From Megamonas hypermegale_A (GTDB lineage: Bacteria; Bacillota; Negativicutes; Selenomonadales; Selenomonadaceae), in NCBI RefSeq assembly GCF_030371585.1, contig NZ_JAUDCE010000045.1: 14,788 bases of DNA. One strand, written 5' to 3'. The position numbers and the translations under genes were made by a program. Below the pieces are notes generated by a model. The model did not search any database, was not told where the DNA came from, and worked only from the letters and a program-made list of their open reading frames with translations. The number at the start of each line of letters is the position of its first letter. Positions within the stretch are counted from its first letter, which is position 1. Below are positions 1 through 7,109 of this stretch, piece by piece.

Positions 1-84
1 TCTATGGCTTCTGTTAAAGACTCTGATAATAACTCAAATACTTTATTACAAATTACTCTGTTAAATAGTAGAGGTCAATCATAA
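1..84 (+). CDS. Possible C-terminal tail of a truncated gene
   Basis: Frame 1 is open from the window edge to a TAA at 82-84 and encodes about 27 polar residues ending in NSRGQS. I do not recognise a family. The stretch is too short to prove that it codes. Composition (mixed polar and aliphatic, no low-complexity run) allows the end of a real protein, and the gene would converge on the oxidoreductase at 219, with the symmetric hairpin at 177-217 between them. Chance open frame is the main alternative. Confidence 0.3.
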   Translation, partial: SMASVKDSDNNSNTLLQITLLNSRGQS

Positions 85-176
85 AAAACCGTCGTACATA
101 ATATGCAATAGCTTTTTCTTTACCCCAACATTTGACAAAAAACCTTACCCGTCATTTTAGCATTTCTTTCTATAAT

Positions 177-217
177 AAAAAGCTTCCGACAGAATATTGA
201 GCTGTCGGAAGCTTTTT
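177..217 (-). terminator. Bidirectional intrinsic terminator after the oxidoreductase
   Basis: AGCTTCCGACAG (181-192) and CTGTCGGAAGCT (202-213) form a perfect 12-bp stem with a 9-nt loop, extended by A4/T4 on either side. It starts two bases beyond the oxidoreductase stop codon (219-221) and provides a T-run on either strand, so it could also stop a gene arriving from the left. Confidence 0.85.
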
Positions 218-218
218 A

Positions 219-1196
219 TTAAAACGGCAGCTTGCCGCTTTTGCGCGCCTGTTCTAAAACCTGCATTACCTTCACAGAATGGTCGAGATTTTCATAGCAC
301 GCTGTATAATCTTTTTCTGTAAACATCTTTTCAAACGCGACAAATTCATCAACCATGCGGTGATTGTACCGTTCGCGGCTGACGATTTTTTCCGTCTGTC
401 CGTTTTTATTTATCCTGATAAGCGCACAGGCATTTGTCGGCCCTTCAAGACGCATATAACCCTTTTCGCCCTGAAAGACAATGCCGCTTACGCTTTCCGA
501 ATCCTTTGCCGCGCTGCATACAGCCGTAAAGCCGTCATAATCGAGCAGCGCCGTACCGGAAGTATCTATGCCGTTAAAACCTGTATTGGCGCGGTAAACA
601 ACATCCTTCGGCATACCGAGCGCCCCTATGATAAAATGCAGATTGTAAATATTCAAATCGTACAGCGCTCCCCCTGCATTTTCCGGATTGAAAGCCGGTG
701 CTACTTCTTTATTTAAATACTTATCATAACGGCTGGAATACTGCGCATAATTAGCATGAACATAGTGCAGCGCGCCGATTTCACTCAGATTATCTTTTAT
801 ATACTGATAGTTCGGCGAGTAAATAACGGTAATTGCTTCAAACAGAAACAGATTTTTCTCTTTGGCAATCTGTACTAATTCTTCCGTTTCCTGCGCATTC
901 ACGGTAAACGGTTTTTCACAGATGACGTTCTTTCCGGCCAGCAGTGCCTGTTTCGTGTACTGATAATGTACGTTGTTGGCTACGGCTACATAAATAAAGT
1001 CGATATCGCTGTCGGCGAGCATTTTACTATAATCCGTATAGACTTTGGCGATGCCGTATTCGTCCGCTATTTTCTCCGCTTTGGCTCTGCTTTTTTCTCT
1101 TGCACATATTGCTTCAATCGTTATGCCTTCGACAGTAGTCGCCGCCCCTATCATCTCTCCTACAATTTTGCCGTTGCCGGCAATTCCTATTTTCAT
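219..1196 (-). CDS. Gfo/Idh/MocA family NAD(P)-dependent oxidoreductase
   Basis: A 325-residue cytoplasmic dehydrogenase of the usual family length. The N-terminal Rossmann fold starts with MKIGIAGNG and a GxG-type dinucleotide loop (residues 6-13). The family EKP motif is at 94-96, with Lys95 the expected catalytic lysine. A GGALYD segment (175-180) followed by Tyr184 matches the second active-site motif of the C-terminal alpha/beta domain. Family members oxidise or reduce sugars, inositols or cyclic polyols; the substrate cannot be read from the sequence. The start ATG has an AGGGGGA Shine-Dalgarno that overlaps the TAG stop of the upstream MocR gene, and only 9 bases separate the two genes. 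They are therefore almost certainly co-transcribed and perhaps translationally coupled. A strong terminator follows directly. Family assignment is secure; the substrate is unknown. Confidence 0.9.
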   Translation of the reverse strand: MKIGIAGNGKIVGEMIGAATTVEGITIEAICAREKSRAKAEKIADEYGIAKVYTDYSKMLADSDIDFIYVAVANNVHYQYTKQALLAGKNVICEKPFTVNAQETEELVQIAKEKNLFLFEAITVIYSPNYQYIKDNLSEIGALHYVHANYAQYSSRYDKYLNKEVAPAFNPENAGGALYDLNIYNLHFIIGALGMPKDVVYRANTGFNGIDTSGTALLDYDGFTAVCSAAKDSESVSGIVFQGEKGYMRLEGPTNACALIRINKNGQTEKIVSRERYNHRMVDEFVAFEKMFTEKDYTACYENLDHSVKVMQVLEQARKSGKLPF

Positions 1197-1206
1197 GATA
1201 ATCCCC

Positions 1207-2643
1207 CTATCCGTTTTTCATCAATTCAGCCAGTATTTTTACCCCCGTCTTTATCTGTGCCAAAGACAATACGGCAAAACTTATACGTACTTGTCTATGG
1301 GGTGCCTGATGTACAAAAAACGGCGCACCGCTTGATACAATCACCCCTTTTTCTTTTGCCCGCCTGATAATATCATCCGCCCGCAGCCGTTCCGGCAGAC
1401 TGAGCCATATGGACAGTCCCCCTGCCGGTTTTATATAGGAAATATCCTTCGGCAGATATTTTTTCAGCATTTTCATCACAAAGTCGAATTGTATTTTATA
1501 AATATTGCGAATAGAATTTAAATGTTTCTGCCACAGCCCTTCCCGCAGATAATAGTCGAAAATCCGCTGTGTCAGACCGGAAGTCGCGATATCGGCAATG
1601 TATTTCACGTTCAGAAGCTTCTGCGAAAGAGCGGACGGAACAATCAGATACGCCAAGCGAAGTCCCGGCAGAAATACTTTCGACAAGGTGCGGATATAGA
1701 TGACTCTGTCGTCCGTGTCGTACGTCTTGAGCGGAACGGGCGCATTTTTGCCGTAGTACAGGCCGCCGATATAATCATCTTCCAATATATACATATCGTG
1801 ATAGCGCGCCAGCCCCATAAGCCGCCTTTTTACGCACTTACTGTAGGATATTCCCGTCGGGTTCTGAATATTCGGCATTACATACATAAGACGCGGTTTA
1901 AACAACTTTAGTTTATTTTCTAGGTCTATGAGGTCAATTCCTTCTTTTGTCAGTTTCACGTCGACGATTTTCGCGCCGCAGGAACGAAACGCCGCTATCG
2001 CCCCGGGATAGGTCGGGTTTTCCACGAATACCACATCGCCGTGTTTCAAAAGAGCCCGCGCCACGATATCGATACCCTGCTGTGCACCGGATATAATCTG
2101 CACGCTGCGCTCATTCGTCATTATCCCTTTCTGCGCCAGATACGCTGCAATCGACTGCCGAAGCGGCATATATCCTCTGCTGTCCTGATAGGTGAAGGCA
2201 TATCCCCTGTCGCGCTTTAAAATATCATCTATCGCTTTTTGCAGCACTTCCAGCGAAATTATGTCCGGATTGAGCGAAACACTGCTCATATTGATAACGT
2301 CGTCCTGCCCGCAGTCCGTCTGCACATCATCGGCCAGCTCGGCGGCAATATCCGGCACTTCCTGCCCTTCACTCTCCGCCGGTACAATCCGTTCCGCCAC
2401 ATAACTGCCGCTGCCGCGCCGCGTGAAAATATAACCGTTCTTCTCCAGCTCCCGATACGCGCTGACCACCGTTCCCGGATTTATTGCCATCTCCCGCGCC
2501 AAAAGCCGCACCGGCGGCAGCTTGTACCCAGGCGAAAGTGTTTTATGCTTGATTTTATCCACGATTTCCTCATAAAGCTGTACATACAGCGGCGATTTGC
2601 CGGTTTTATGCAGTACTATGAAATCCGTTAAATTCTTATCCAT
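1207..2643 (-). CDS. MocR-type transcriptional regulator (GntR HTH fused to PLP aminotransferase-like domain)
   Basis: A 478-residue protein with the two-domain MocR/PdxR/GabR layout. Residues 10-82 form a GntR winged helix (SPLYVQLYEEIVDKI near the start, LPPVRLLAREM then NPGTVVSAYRELEKNGY). A linker at about 85-125 leads into a fold-type I aminotransferase domain. Expected PLP residues are present: NPTG at 261-264, EDDY at 288-291, the Schiff-base lysine Lys322 in LSKVFLPGLRLAY, and the carboxylate-binding Arg453. The domain therefore looks competent to bind PLP; in this family it serves as an effector sensor rather than as an enzyme. Family members control PLP synthesis, GABA, taurine or similar amine metabolism. 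Here the obvious target is the oxidoreductase 9 bp downstream. The start ATG has GAGG five bases upstream. A terminator-like hairpin ends only 15-16 nt before the start, so the promoter must lie within or beyond it. Confidence 0.92.
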   Translation of the reverse strand: MDKNLTDFIVLHKTGKSPLYVQLYEEIVDKIKHKTLSPGYKLPPVRLLAREMAINPGTVVSAYRELEKNGYIFTRRGSGSYVAERIVPAESEGQEVPDIAAELADDVQTDCGQDDVINMSSVSLNPDIISLEVLQKAIDDILKRDRGYAFTYQDSRGYMPLRQSIAAYLAQKGIMTNERSVQIISGAQQGIDIVARALLKHGDVVFVENPTYPGAIAAFRSCGAKIVDVKLTKEGIDLIDLENKLKLFKPRLMYVMPNIQNPTGISYSKCVKRRLMGLARYHDMYILEDDYIGGLYYGKNAPVPLKTYDTDDRVIYIRTLSKVFLPGLRLAYLIVPSALSQKLLNVKYIADIATSGLTQRIFDYYLREGLWQKHLNSIRNIYKIQFDFVMKMLKKYLPKDISYIKPAGGLSIWLSLPERLRADDIIRRAKEKGVIVSSGAPFFVHQAPHRQVRISFAVLSLAQIKTGVKILAELMKNG

Positions 2644-2658
2644 AATTCCTCGCTTTTC

Positions 2659-2697
2659 AAAAAGGACCTACTGCCCTAGCGGCAATAAGTCCTTTTT
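2659..2697 (-). terminator. Terminator-like hairpin between the AAA ATPase gene and mocR
   Basis: An AAAAAGGAC arm and a GTCCTTTTT arm enclose an imperfect inner stem (two C·A mismatches) and a 5-nt loop. Read on the minus strand it lies 150 nt after the ATPase stop and would end that mRNA; T-runs exist on both strands. Its T-run ends 15 nt before the mocR start codon, so mocR transcripts started upstream must pass through it. This could act as an attenuator. Confidence 0.65.
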
Positions 2698-2715
2698 CTA
2701 TCCTTCTAATATTTT

Positions 2716-2836
2716 TTGTGCTAGTTGATTTCTCAAAGCAGTATAATAGTTTATATTTAGTGAGGTTAAGTGACAACATCGAACGAATATAAACTATTAT
2801 ACAGCTGGCTAAAGGCTCGATGTTTTACTAGCACAA
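2716..2836 (+). repeat. ~120-bp inverted-repeat element, copy 1 (G-C stem type)
   Basis: Ends in perfect 10-bp terminal inverted repeats, TTGTGCTAGT (2716-2725) and ACTAGCACAA (2827-2836). Inside is a hairpin: 17 perfect pairs (2741-2757 with 2786-2802), then one A·A mismatch and two more pairs, closing a 28-nt loop (2758-2785) that is nearly identical in all four copies. The right end lies 12 nt after the ATPase stop codon (minus strand), and the ATPase terminator comes 18 nt after the left end. The loop octamer AACATCGA (2775-2782) is perfectly complementary to TCGATGTT (2817-2824). No open frame or target-site duplication is evident. Confidence 0.9.
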
Positions 2837-2848
2837 CGGGTTTCTAAT

Positions 2849-4081
2849 CTATTTCTTTAAAACCTGCCCCAGATAATACGTTACGAACTGCTGGGCAATT
2901 CTGCCGGAACGGCCGGAATGTTCCTGCGCCCATGCGCCCGCTTTCACGCGCAGTTCCTCTTTATCGAGAATGATATTATGCTGGCGCAAAAGTCCGTCCA
3001 CAATCGCCAGATATTCCTGCTGGTTCGGACTGAGATAATGGATTATCAAGCCGAAGCGGTCCGACAGGGAAATCGTTTCGTTGAGCGTATCGTTGCGGTG
3101 CATATCGTCATCGTCAGCCCCGCGGTTATTGTAACTTTCCTTAATTAAATGGCGGCGGTTGGAAGTGGCATAAATCAGCACGTTTTCCGGTTTGGCTGAA
3201 GCTCCGCCTTCTATCGCCGATTTCAAATATTTATATTCCACTTCAAATTCCTCAAACGACAAATCATCAAGGAATATAATGAACTTTTTGCTGCTGTACG
3301 TTCTGAGCCGCTCCATGATTACCGGCAGAGCCGTAAGCTGTTCTTTCGTGAGCTGTACAAGACGCAGCCCCTTATCGAAAAACGAATTTACTACGGCCTT
3401 TACGCCGGAGGACTTGCCCGTACCTCTCGCACCGACGAGCAGTACGTTATTTGCCGGCCGGCCTTCAACAAACGCCAGCGTATTATCCCTGAGCTGCTGT
3501 TTCTGATATTCATAGCCGATAAGCTCGTCAAGGCGCATTGCTTCAAAATGCTTAATGCCCACCAGCTCATCTTCATCACTGTCCCAGCGGAAAGCTCTGT
3601 AATCCGCCATATCGCCGCTGCCGTACGTGCGGTAATAATCAATGAATACATCCGCCTTAGCTTCGATGCTTTCAGCCTGCGCCAGGTTTTTCATCAGCGC
3701 ATTAAACGCCGGCGACGTATTTGTCGTTGTCGGCTCGTAATCATCGAGAAATTCGCAGTCCAGCACCATGCTCGGCTTAACGACGAGCAGTTTATTGATT
3801 ATGGCGATATCGTGGCAGAATGCCTTATACAGACTCGCGCCGATTTTACCGCCGGAGCTTTCCACCGCATACGATACACAGTTATTCTTATGAGCCAGCA
3901 TGTACAGAATATATATTTTTATAATATTGCCGGACAGCCCCAGTTTTTCCGCCTGCTCGATAAATTCAGCCGCCAGCTTTCCTTTATCCACGCCTGCCCC
4001 GCAGATAAGCCGGTTGAAATCCTCTATGATTTTATCATCCAGCAGATGATGACAGACCAGCAGTTTATGTAAATCCAACAT
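2849..4081 (-). CDS. DUF815-type AAA ATPase of unknown role
   Basis: A 410-residue cytoplasmic ATPase. The N-terminal ~180 residues are helical without a motif I recognise. The C-terminal ATPase domain has Walker A GARGTGKS (217-224), Walker B FIIFLDDL (267-274), a sensor-1-like ATSNRRH (305-311) and SDRFG (340-344), where the arginine may act as a finger. The order ELIGYEYQKQQL, Walker A, FLDDLSFE, ATSNRRHLI is that of the DUF815 (PF05673) ATPases, which are widespread and functionally uncharacterised. The start ATG has AAGGGA five bases upstream. The gene is single, with no operon partner, and is flanked on both sides by same-orientation copies of the ~120-bp element (2716-2836 and 4125-4246). 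Family call is firm; the biological role is not known to me. Confidence 0.85.
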   Translation of the reverse strand: MLDLHKLLVCHHLLDDKIIEDFNRLICGAGVDKGKLAAEFIEQAEKLGLSGNIIKIYILYMLAHKNNCVSYAVESSGGKIGASLYKAFCHDIAIINKLLVVKPSMVLDCEFLDDYEPTTTNTSPAFNALMKNLAQAESIEAKADVFIDYYRTYGSGDMADYRAFRWDSDEDELVGIKHFEAMRLDELIGYEYQKQQLRDNTLAFVEGRPANNVLLVGARGTGKSSGVKAVVNSFFDKGLRLVQLTKEQLTALPVIMERLRTYSSKKFIIFLDDLSFEEFEVEYKYLKSAIEGGASAKPENVLIYATSNRRHLIKESYNNRGADDDDMHRNDTLNETISLSDRFGLIIHYLSPNQQEYLAIVDGLLRQHNIILDKEELRVKAGAWAQEHSGRSGRIAQQFVTYYLGQVLKK

Positions 4082-4124
4082 AAAAATCCCTTCTTTTCGT
4101 TTGTTATAAAGTGTTATAAATCTG

Positions 4125-4246
4125 TTATGCCAGTTGATTTTCCAAAGCAGTATAATAGTTTATATTCAGTGAGGTTAAGTGACAACATCAAACGAATATG
4201 AACTGTTATACTGCTGGCTTAAAGGCTCAATATCTTACCAGCACAA
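4125..4246 (+). repeat. ~120-bp inverted-repeat element, copy 2 (diverged)
   Basis: Same element as at 2716, with degraded ends (TTATGCCAGT left, ACCAGCACAA right). The stem arms are 4147-4166 and 4195-4214; two positions are T·G (4156/4205 and 4161/4200), which would be G·U wobbles in a plus-strand RNA but A·C mismatches in a minus-strand RNA. Loop 4167-4194 is conserved apart from two changes (T to C at its start and G to A in the CATCGA core), and the loop-to-tail complementarity seen in copy 1 is lost. Unlike the other copies it lies beyond the upstream gene's terminator (4258-4335), 43 nt before the ATPase start codon. Confidence 0.88.
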
Positions 4247-4257
4247 CAGATTGTTAT

Positions 4258-4335
4258 AAAAAAAATTATAGCTCATTGAAGAAAATTAGTACACAATTTT
4301 TCGCAAAACGTGTCCGATTTTCTCCCTGAGCTATA
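4258..4335 (-). terminator. Long nested-stem terminator of the histidine kinase gene
   Basis: On the minus strand the outer arms TATAGCTCA/TGAGCTATA (4327-4335 with 4267-4275) enclose a second complementary pair, AGAAAAT/ATTTTCT, and an inner ACAC...GTGT with TTTT/AAAA stem. The structure is followed by eight T residues (A run at 4258-4265 on the plus strand). It begins 6 nt after the kinase stop codon. The long interrupted stem is unusual, but the closing helix and T-run fit an intrinsic terminator. Confidence 0.6.
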
Positions 4336-4341
4336 TCATTT

Positions 4342-5808
4342 TCAACCGCGGTCAAGCGGTATAGATAAAATTATCGTCGTTCCCTTATCCGGTTCGCTTT
4401 CCAGCTGTATCTTAATATCATGCGCTTTGGCAATCCATTCCGCTATGGAAAGACCGAGCCCCGTACCGCCTACGCCGTTTTTCGTCCGTGCTGTATCCAC
4501 GCGGTAGAAACGTTCGAAAATCTTCTTCTGTTCCTCTTTGTCGATACCGATACCGTTGTCGGCGATTTTTACAACCATCTGATTGCCGTCATTATGTGAG
4601 GATATTTCTATCTTACCGCCGTCCGGCGTATATTTTATGCTGTTGTCGAGGAAAATGCGCAGCATCTGCCGTATGCAGAGCGGGTCGGCAAAAATATAAC
4701 CATCCTCGTTCACGCTGCATGACACCGTATGCTGCGGCGCGATAAGCTGCGTATCTTTGGCAATATCGGCAATAAGCATCTGCATATCAATGGATTCTTT
4801 ATGCAGTACCTGCCTTTTCTGGTCGGCCCGCGCCAAAAACAGCAGTTTTTCAATCAGCCGCTGCATATTAATCGCTTCCGAATGAATTGCCGTAATACAT
4901 TCATCCGCTGTCTGCGGGTCGTCTTTGCCCCAGCGCGCCAGCATATCCGAATAGCCGCAGATTACAGTCGCCGGTGTTCTGAGCTCGTGCGAAGCGTCCG
5001 ATACGAACTGCCGCTGCTGTTCAAAACCCTTTTGCAACCGCTCCAGCATCAGATTGAATGTATTAGCCAGCTCCTCCAGCTCATCATGCGTCGGCTGGAC
5101 TTTTATGCGCTGATTTAAATCCTGAATTTCAATCTCCTTAACCTTGCGGGTAATATCGCTGAGCGGCTTTAACAATTTGCGGCTGAGCAAAAAACCGCAG
5201 ATTATGGAAATCAGCACACCGACAAGACCGGCATAGAAAATCGTCTCGCCCAGCTCGGTCAGAAATGCTTTTTCCGCCGTTATCGTGCGCAGAAAATGCA
5301 GTGTATATACGTTATCGTCTTTCTCCACCGTTCTTTGCGTGTAGAATATCCAGAAATGCTTAAAATCTATAAACTTCAGATTGTCCGGCAAGAGCACGTT
5401 GCGGATATAATCGCCCACTCGCCGGTTCTGCTGCTGCAGCTCCAGACTATGCTGCACTTTTTCGATGGAAATATAGCGCGGCACACTGTCGTAGATTATA
5501 TTGTTGCCGCTGTCCGTTATACGTATCACGACGCCGGGAATAAGCGACGATTTTTCCACGTCATGGATAAAACTCTGCATATCCTTTTCATTGGCTTTCT
5601 TTTCCGCATAATCGGCCGACAGCGTAATAGAAATCTCCGCTTCACGGTACAATACGTAGTGAATGCCGATAAGCGTAGCACTGAGCGTTATCACCAGTAT
5701 CATCGACAGCATAATGCTGTAGATAAGCGCCAGCTTCAGCGAAATAGGCATGTATTTCAGTCTCGGATGCACAAAGTTCGGTAAAATCCGCTTAAGTCTT
5801 GATAACAT
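4342..5808 (-). CDS. Membrane sensor histidine kinase (HAMP-HisKA-HATPase_c)
   Basis: A 488-residue sensor kinase, partner of the response regulator just upstream. TM1 lies at about 25-52 and TM2 at about 189-209, with an extracytoplasmic sensor region of roughly 135 residues between them that shows no family motif. A HAMP linker (about 210-262) leads to the dimerisation domain with phospho-acceptor His274 in SDASHELRTP. The ATP domain has an N box around Asn389 (DNSIKY), G1 DNGIGI (417-422) and G2 GGTGLGLS (447-454). All catalytic motifs are intact. I chose the ATG at 5808, which has AGAGG eight bases upstream; a TTG two codons earlier is in frame but too close to that site. The coding region overlaps the regulator's last 17 bases, so translation is probably coupled. 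The layout resembles ArlS/CssS-type kinases; the stimulus is unknown. Confidence 0.93.
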   Translation of the reverse strand: MLSRLKRILPNFVHPRLKYMPISLKLALIYSIMLSMILVITLSATLIGIHYVLYREAEISITLSADYAEKKANEKDMQSFIHDVEKSSLIPGVVIRITDSGNNIIYDSVPRYISIEKVQHSLELQQQNRRVGDYIRNVLLPDNLKFIDFKHFWIFYTQRTVEKDDNVYTLHFLRTITAEKAFLTELGETIFYAGLVGVLISIICGFLLSRKLLKPLSDITRKVKEIEIQDLNQRIKVQPTHDELEELANTFNLMLERLQKGFEQQRQFVSDASHELRTPATVICGYSDMLARWGKDDPQTADECITAIHSEAINMQRLIEKLLFLARADQKRQVLHKESIDMQMLIADIAKDTQLIAPQHTVSCSVNEDGYIFADPLCIRQMLRIFLDNSIKYTPDGGKIEISSHNDGNQMVVKIADNGIGIDKEEQKKIFERFYRVDTARTKNGVGGTGLGLSIAEWIAKAHDIKIQLESEPDKGTTIILSIPLDRG

Positions 5809-6472
5809 AGCCAATTCCTCTCACCGTATGAATGTACTTTTCATTGAACTCATCGTCGATTTTGGAACGCAGATAGCGGATGTACACATCCACCACATTC
5901 GTATCGCCCATATACTCATAGCCCCAGATAGACTGCAAAATCTGCTCGCGCGACAGCACATGGTCATGATTTTGCAGCATGTACAAAAGCAAATCGTATT
6001 CTTTTTTCGTGAGCTCCACTACCGTATCGTTGACCAGCACTTCATGTCTGTCCAGATACACCGTTATATTTTTAAACGTGAACACGGAAGGCTCTTCCTG
6101 TTTGGCGTTATTATTGTGTTTTCTGAGCGCCACGCGAATTCTCGCCAGCAGTTCTTGTATGGCAAAAGGCTTCGTAATATAATCATCCGCTCCGATATCA
6201 AGCCCTGTTACCTTATCATTTATCTCATCTTTGGCCGTAAGCATTATAATCGGTATGTCGGACAATTTACGCACATTTTTGCAAATGGTAAGCCCGTCCA
6301 TGCCCGGCAGCATGATATCTAGTAAAACCAAATCGTAATTTTCCTGTATAATTCTTTCATAAGCGCGAAGCCCGTTGCTTTCATTCGCCGTCTGAAAACC
6401 TTCATGTTCCAGTTCCATCTGTAAAAAGCGGGCAATGCGCCGTTCATCTTCTACGATAAATATCTTGGTCAT
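5792..6472 (-). CDS. OmpR/PhoB-family response regulator
   Basis: A 226-residue DNA-binding response regulator of standard length. The receiver domain (1-118) has the acidic pair Glu8-Asp9, phospho-acceptor Asp52 (LLDIMLPGMDG), Thr79 and Lys101 (KPF). The C-terminal winged helix (about 128-224) includes a TKKEYDLLLYML segment and ends in TVRGIGYVIKT, typical of the OmpR/PhoB class. The start has a near-perfect AAGGAGG seven bases upstream. It is transcribed first in the pair, overlaps the kinase gene by 17 bases, and diverges from the ygiW-like gene at 6679. The four 11-bp-phased heptamers in the shared intergenic region are the likely binding site for this protein. Close relatives include ArlR-like regulators; I do not assign a gene name. 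Confidence 0.95.
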   Translation of the reverse strand: MTKIFIVEDERRIARFLQMELEHEGFQTANESNGLRAYERIIQENYDLVLLDIMLPGMDGLTICKNVRKLSDIPIIMLTAKDEINDKVTGLDIGADDYITKPFAIQELLARIRVALRKHNNNAKQEEPSVFTFKNITVYLDRHEVLVNDTVVELTKKEYDLLLYMLQNHDHVLSREQILQSIWGYEYMGDTNVVDVYIRYLRSKIDDEFNEKYIHTVRGIGYVIKT

Positions 6473-6548
6473 AACAACTCCTCCTTTTAAATTTCTCCTA
6501 CTTATATCAAACCATGTTTTCTATAAAATAAAAAGTAGTATTGTATAT

Positions 6549-6604
6549 TTTTAATCAAATTTTAATTTAGTTGTAATTTTCTTTTAATATTTATTGTTTA
6601 TTAT
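6549..6604 (+). promoter_or_regulatory. Phased response-regulator site and -10 box of the ygiW-like gene
   Basis: Four heptamers, TTTTAAT (6549-6555), TTTTAAT (6560-6566), TTGTAAT (6571-6577) and TTTTAAT (6582-6588), recur at exactly 11 bp. A candidate -10 TATTAT (6599-6604) lies 10 bases past the last heptamer, and no good -35 is present at 16-18 bp. OmpR/PhoB-family regulators bind such 11-bp direct repeats and activate from this position. The AT-rich background lowers certainty. Confidence 0.55.
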
Positions 6605-6678
6605 ATAGGTGTAGGCTGTTGATGACGCCTTACATAAAAAAGTAATAAAAATAATTTATATATATGGAGGATATTCTT

Positions 6679-7026
6679 ATGAAAAAATTACTCATTGCTC
6701 TTTTAAGTGTTCTTGTTATCTGTGTACTCGGCAGTGCCGCTGTATTTGCTGCCAAATACAATCCGAACATGCAGCCGACCACAATCGCTGAAGTACAGAA
6801 AAATGCTTATGACGACCAGCGCGTATTAATCGAAGGTCAGTTCACTAAACAAGTCTATGATGATATCTTCACATTCAAAGACAATGCCGGCACAGAAATA
6901 AATGTTGAAGTAGACGATGACTGCTGGTTCAATCTTGAACTGAACGTACCTGTTCAGATTTTCGCTGAAGTGGACAAAGACTGGCACGGCGTTGATTTAG
7001 ACGTAAAAGGCATTAAAAAATTATAA
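6679..7026 (+). CDS. Exported BOF/YgiW-YdeI-type OB-fold protein
   Basis: A 115-residue secreted protein. The start is the ATG at 6679, with GGAGG eight bases upstream; an in-frame ATG at 6664 overlaps that Shine-Dalgarno and is not used. Residues 1-24 are a signal peptide (KK, then a long hydrophobic core, then SAAVFA before AKYNP). The mature part carries the bacterial OB-fold (BOF, PF04076) pattern: TIAEVQKNAYDDQRVLIEG, then a TFKDNAGTEINVEVDDDCW core, then VQIFAEVDKDW and DVKGI. Family members (YgiW, YdeI) are periplasmic or surface stress proteins with no known enzymatic activity. It is divergent from the two-component genes, echoing the ygiW-qseBC neighbourhood of Proteobacteria, and is probably a target of this system. 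A terminator follows at 7046. Confidence 0.85.
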   Translation: MKKLLIALLSVLVICVLGSAAVFAAKYNPNMQPTTIAEVQKNAYDDQRVLIEGQFTKQVYDDIFTFKDNAGTEINVEVDDDCWFNLELNVPVQIFAEVDKDWHGVDLDVKGIKKL

Positions 7027-7045
7027 TAAAACCCTGAAATAAACA

Positions 7046-7096
7046 AAAAACAGTTGCAATCATAAAACTTCCCTCTTGCAACTGTTTTTCTTTTTT
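7046..7096 (+). terminator. Intrinsic terminator after the ygiW-like gene
   Basis: CAGTTGCAA (7051-7059) pairs perfectly with TTGCAACTG (7076-7084), extended by five A-T pairs, with a 16-nt loop and a T5-C-T6 tail. It lies about 20 nt after the stop codon and separates this gene from yitT. Confidence 0.85.
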
Positions 7097-7109
7097 CCCG
7101 AAAAAATAT

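Noticed and set aside
132..176. TTGACA and TATAAT boxes upstream of the left terminator
   Set aside because: The spacing is 33 bp, far too long for a promoter, and no plus-strand gene follows.
966..1367. Plus-strand open frames of 96 and 133 codons across the oxidoreductase and mocR genes
   Set aside because: They lie opposite two clear protein families, have no Shine-Dalgarno and encode no recognisable domain.
2706..2846. Target-site duplication around the repeat elements
   Set aside because: Flanks of copies 1, 2 and 4 show no matching direct repeat; only a TA dinucleotide flanks copy 3, which is too little to count.
6664..6678. In-frame ATG at 6664 as start of the ygiW-like gene
   Set aside because: It overlaps the GGAGG that serves the ATG at 6679, and the signal peptide begins properly at the later ATG.
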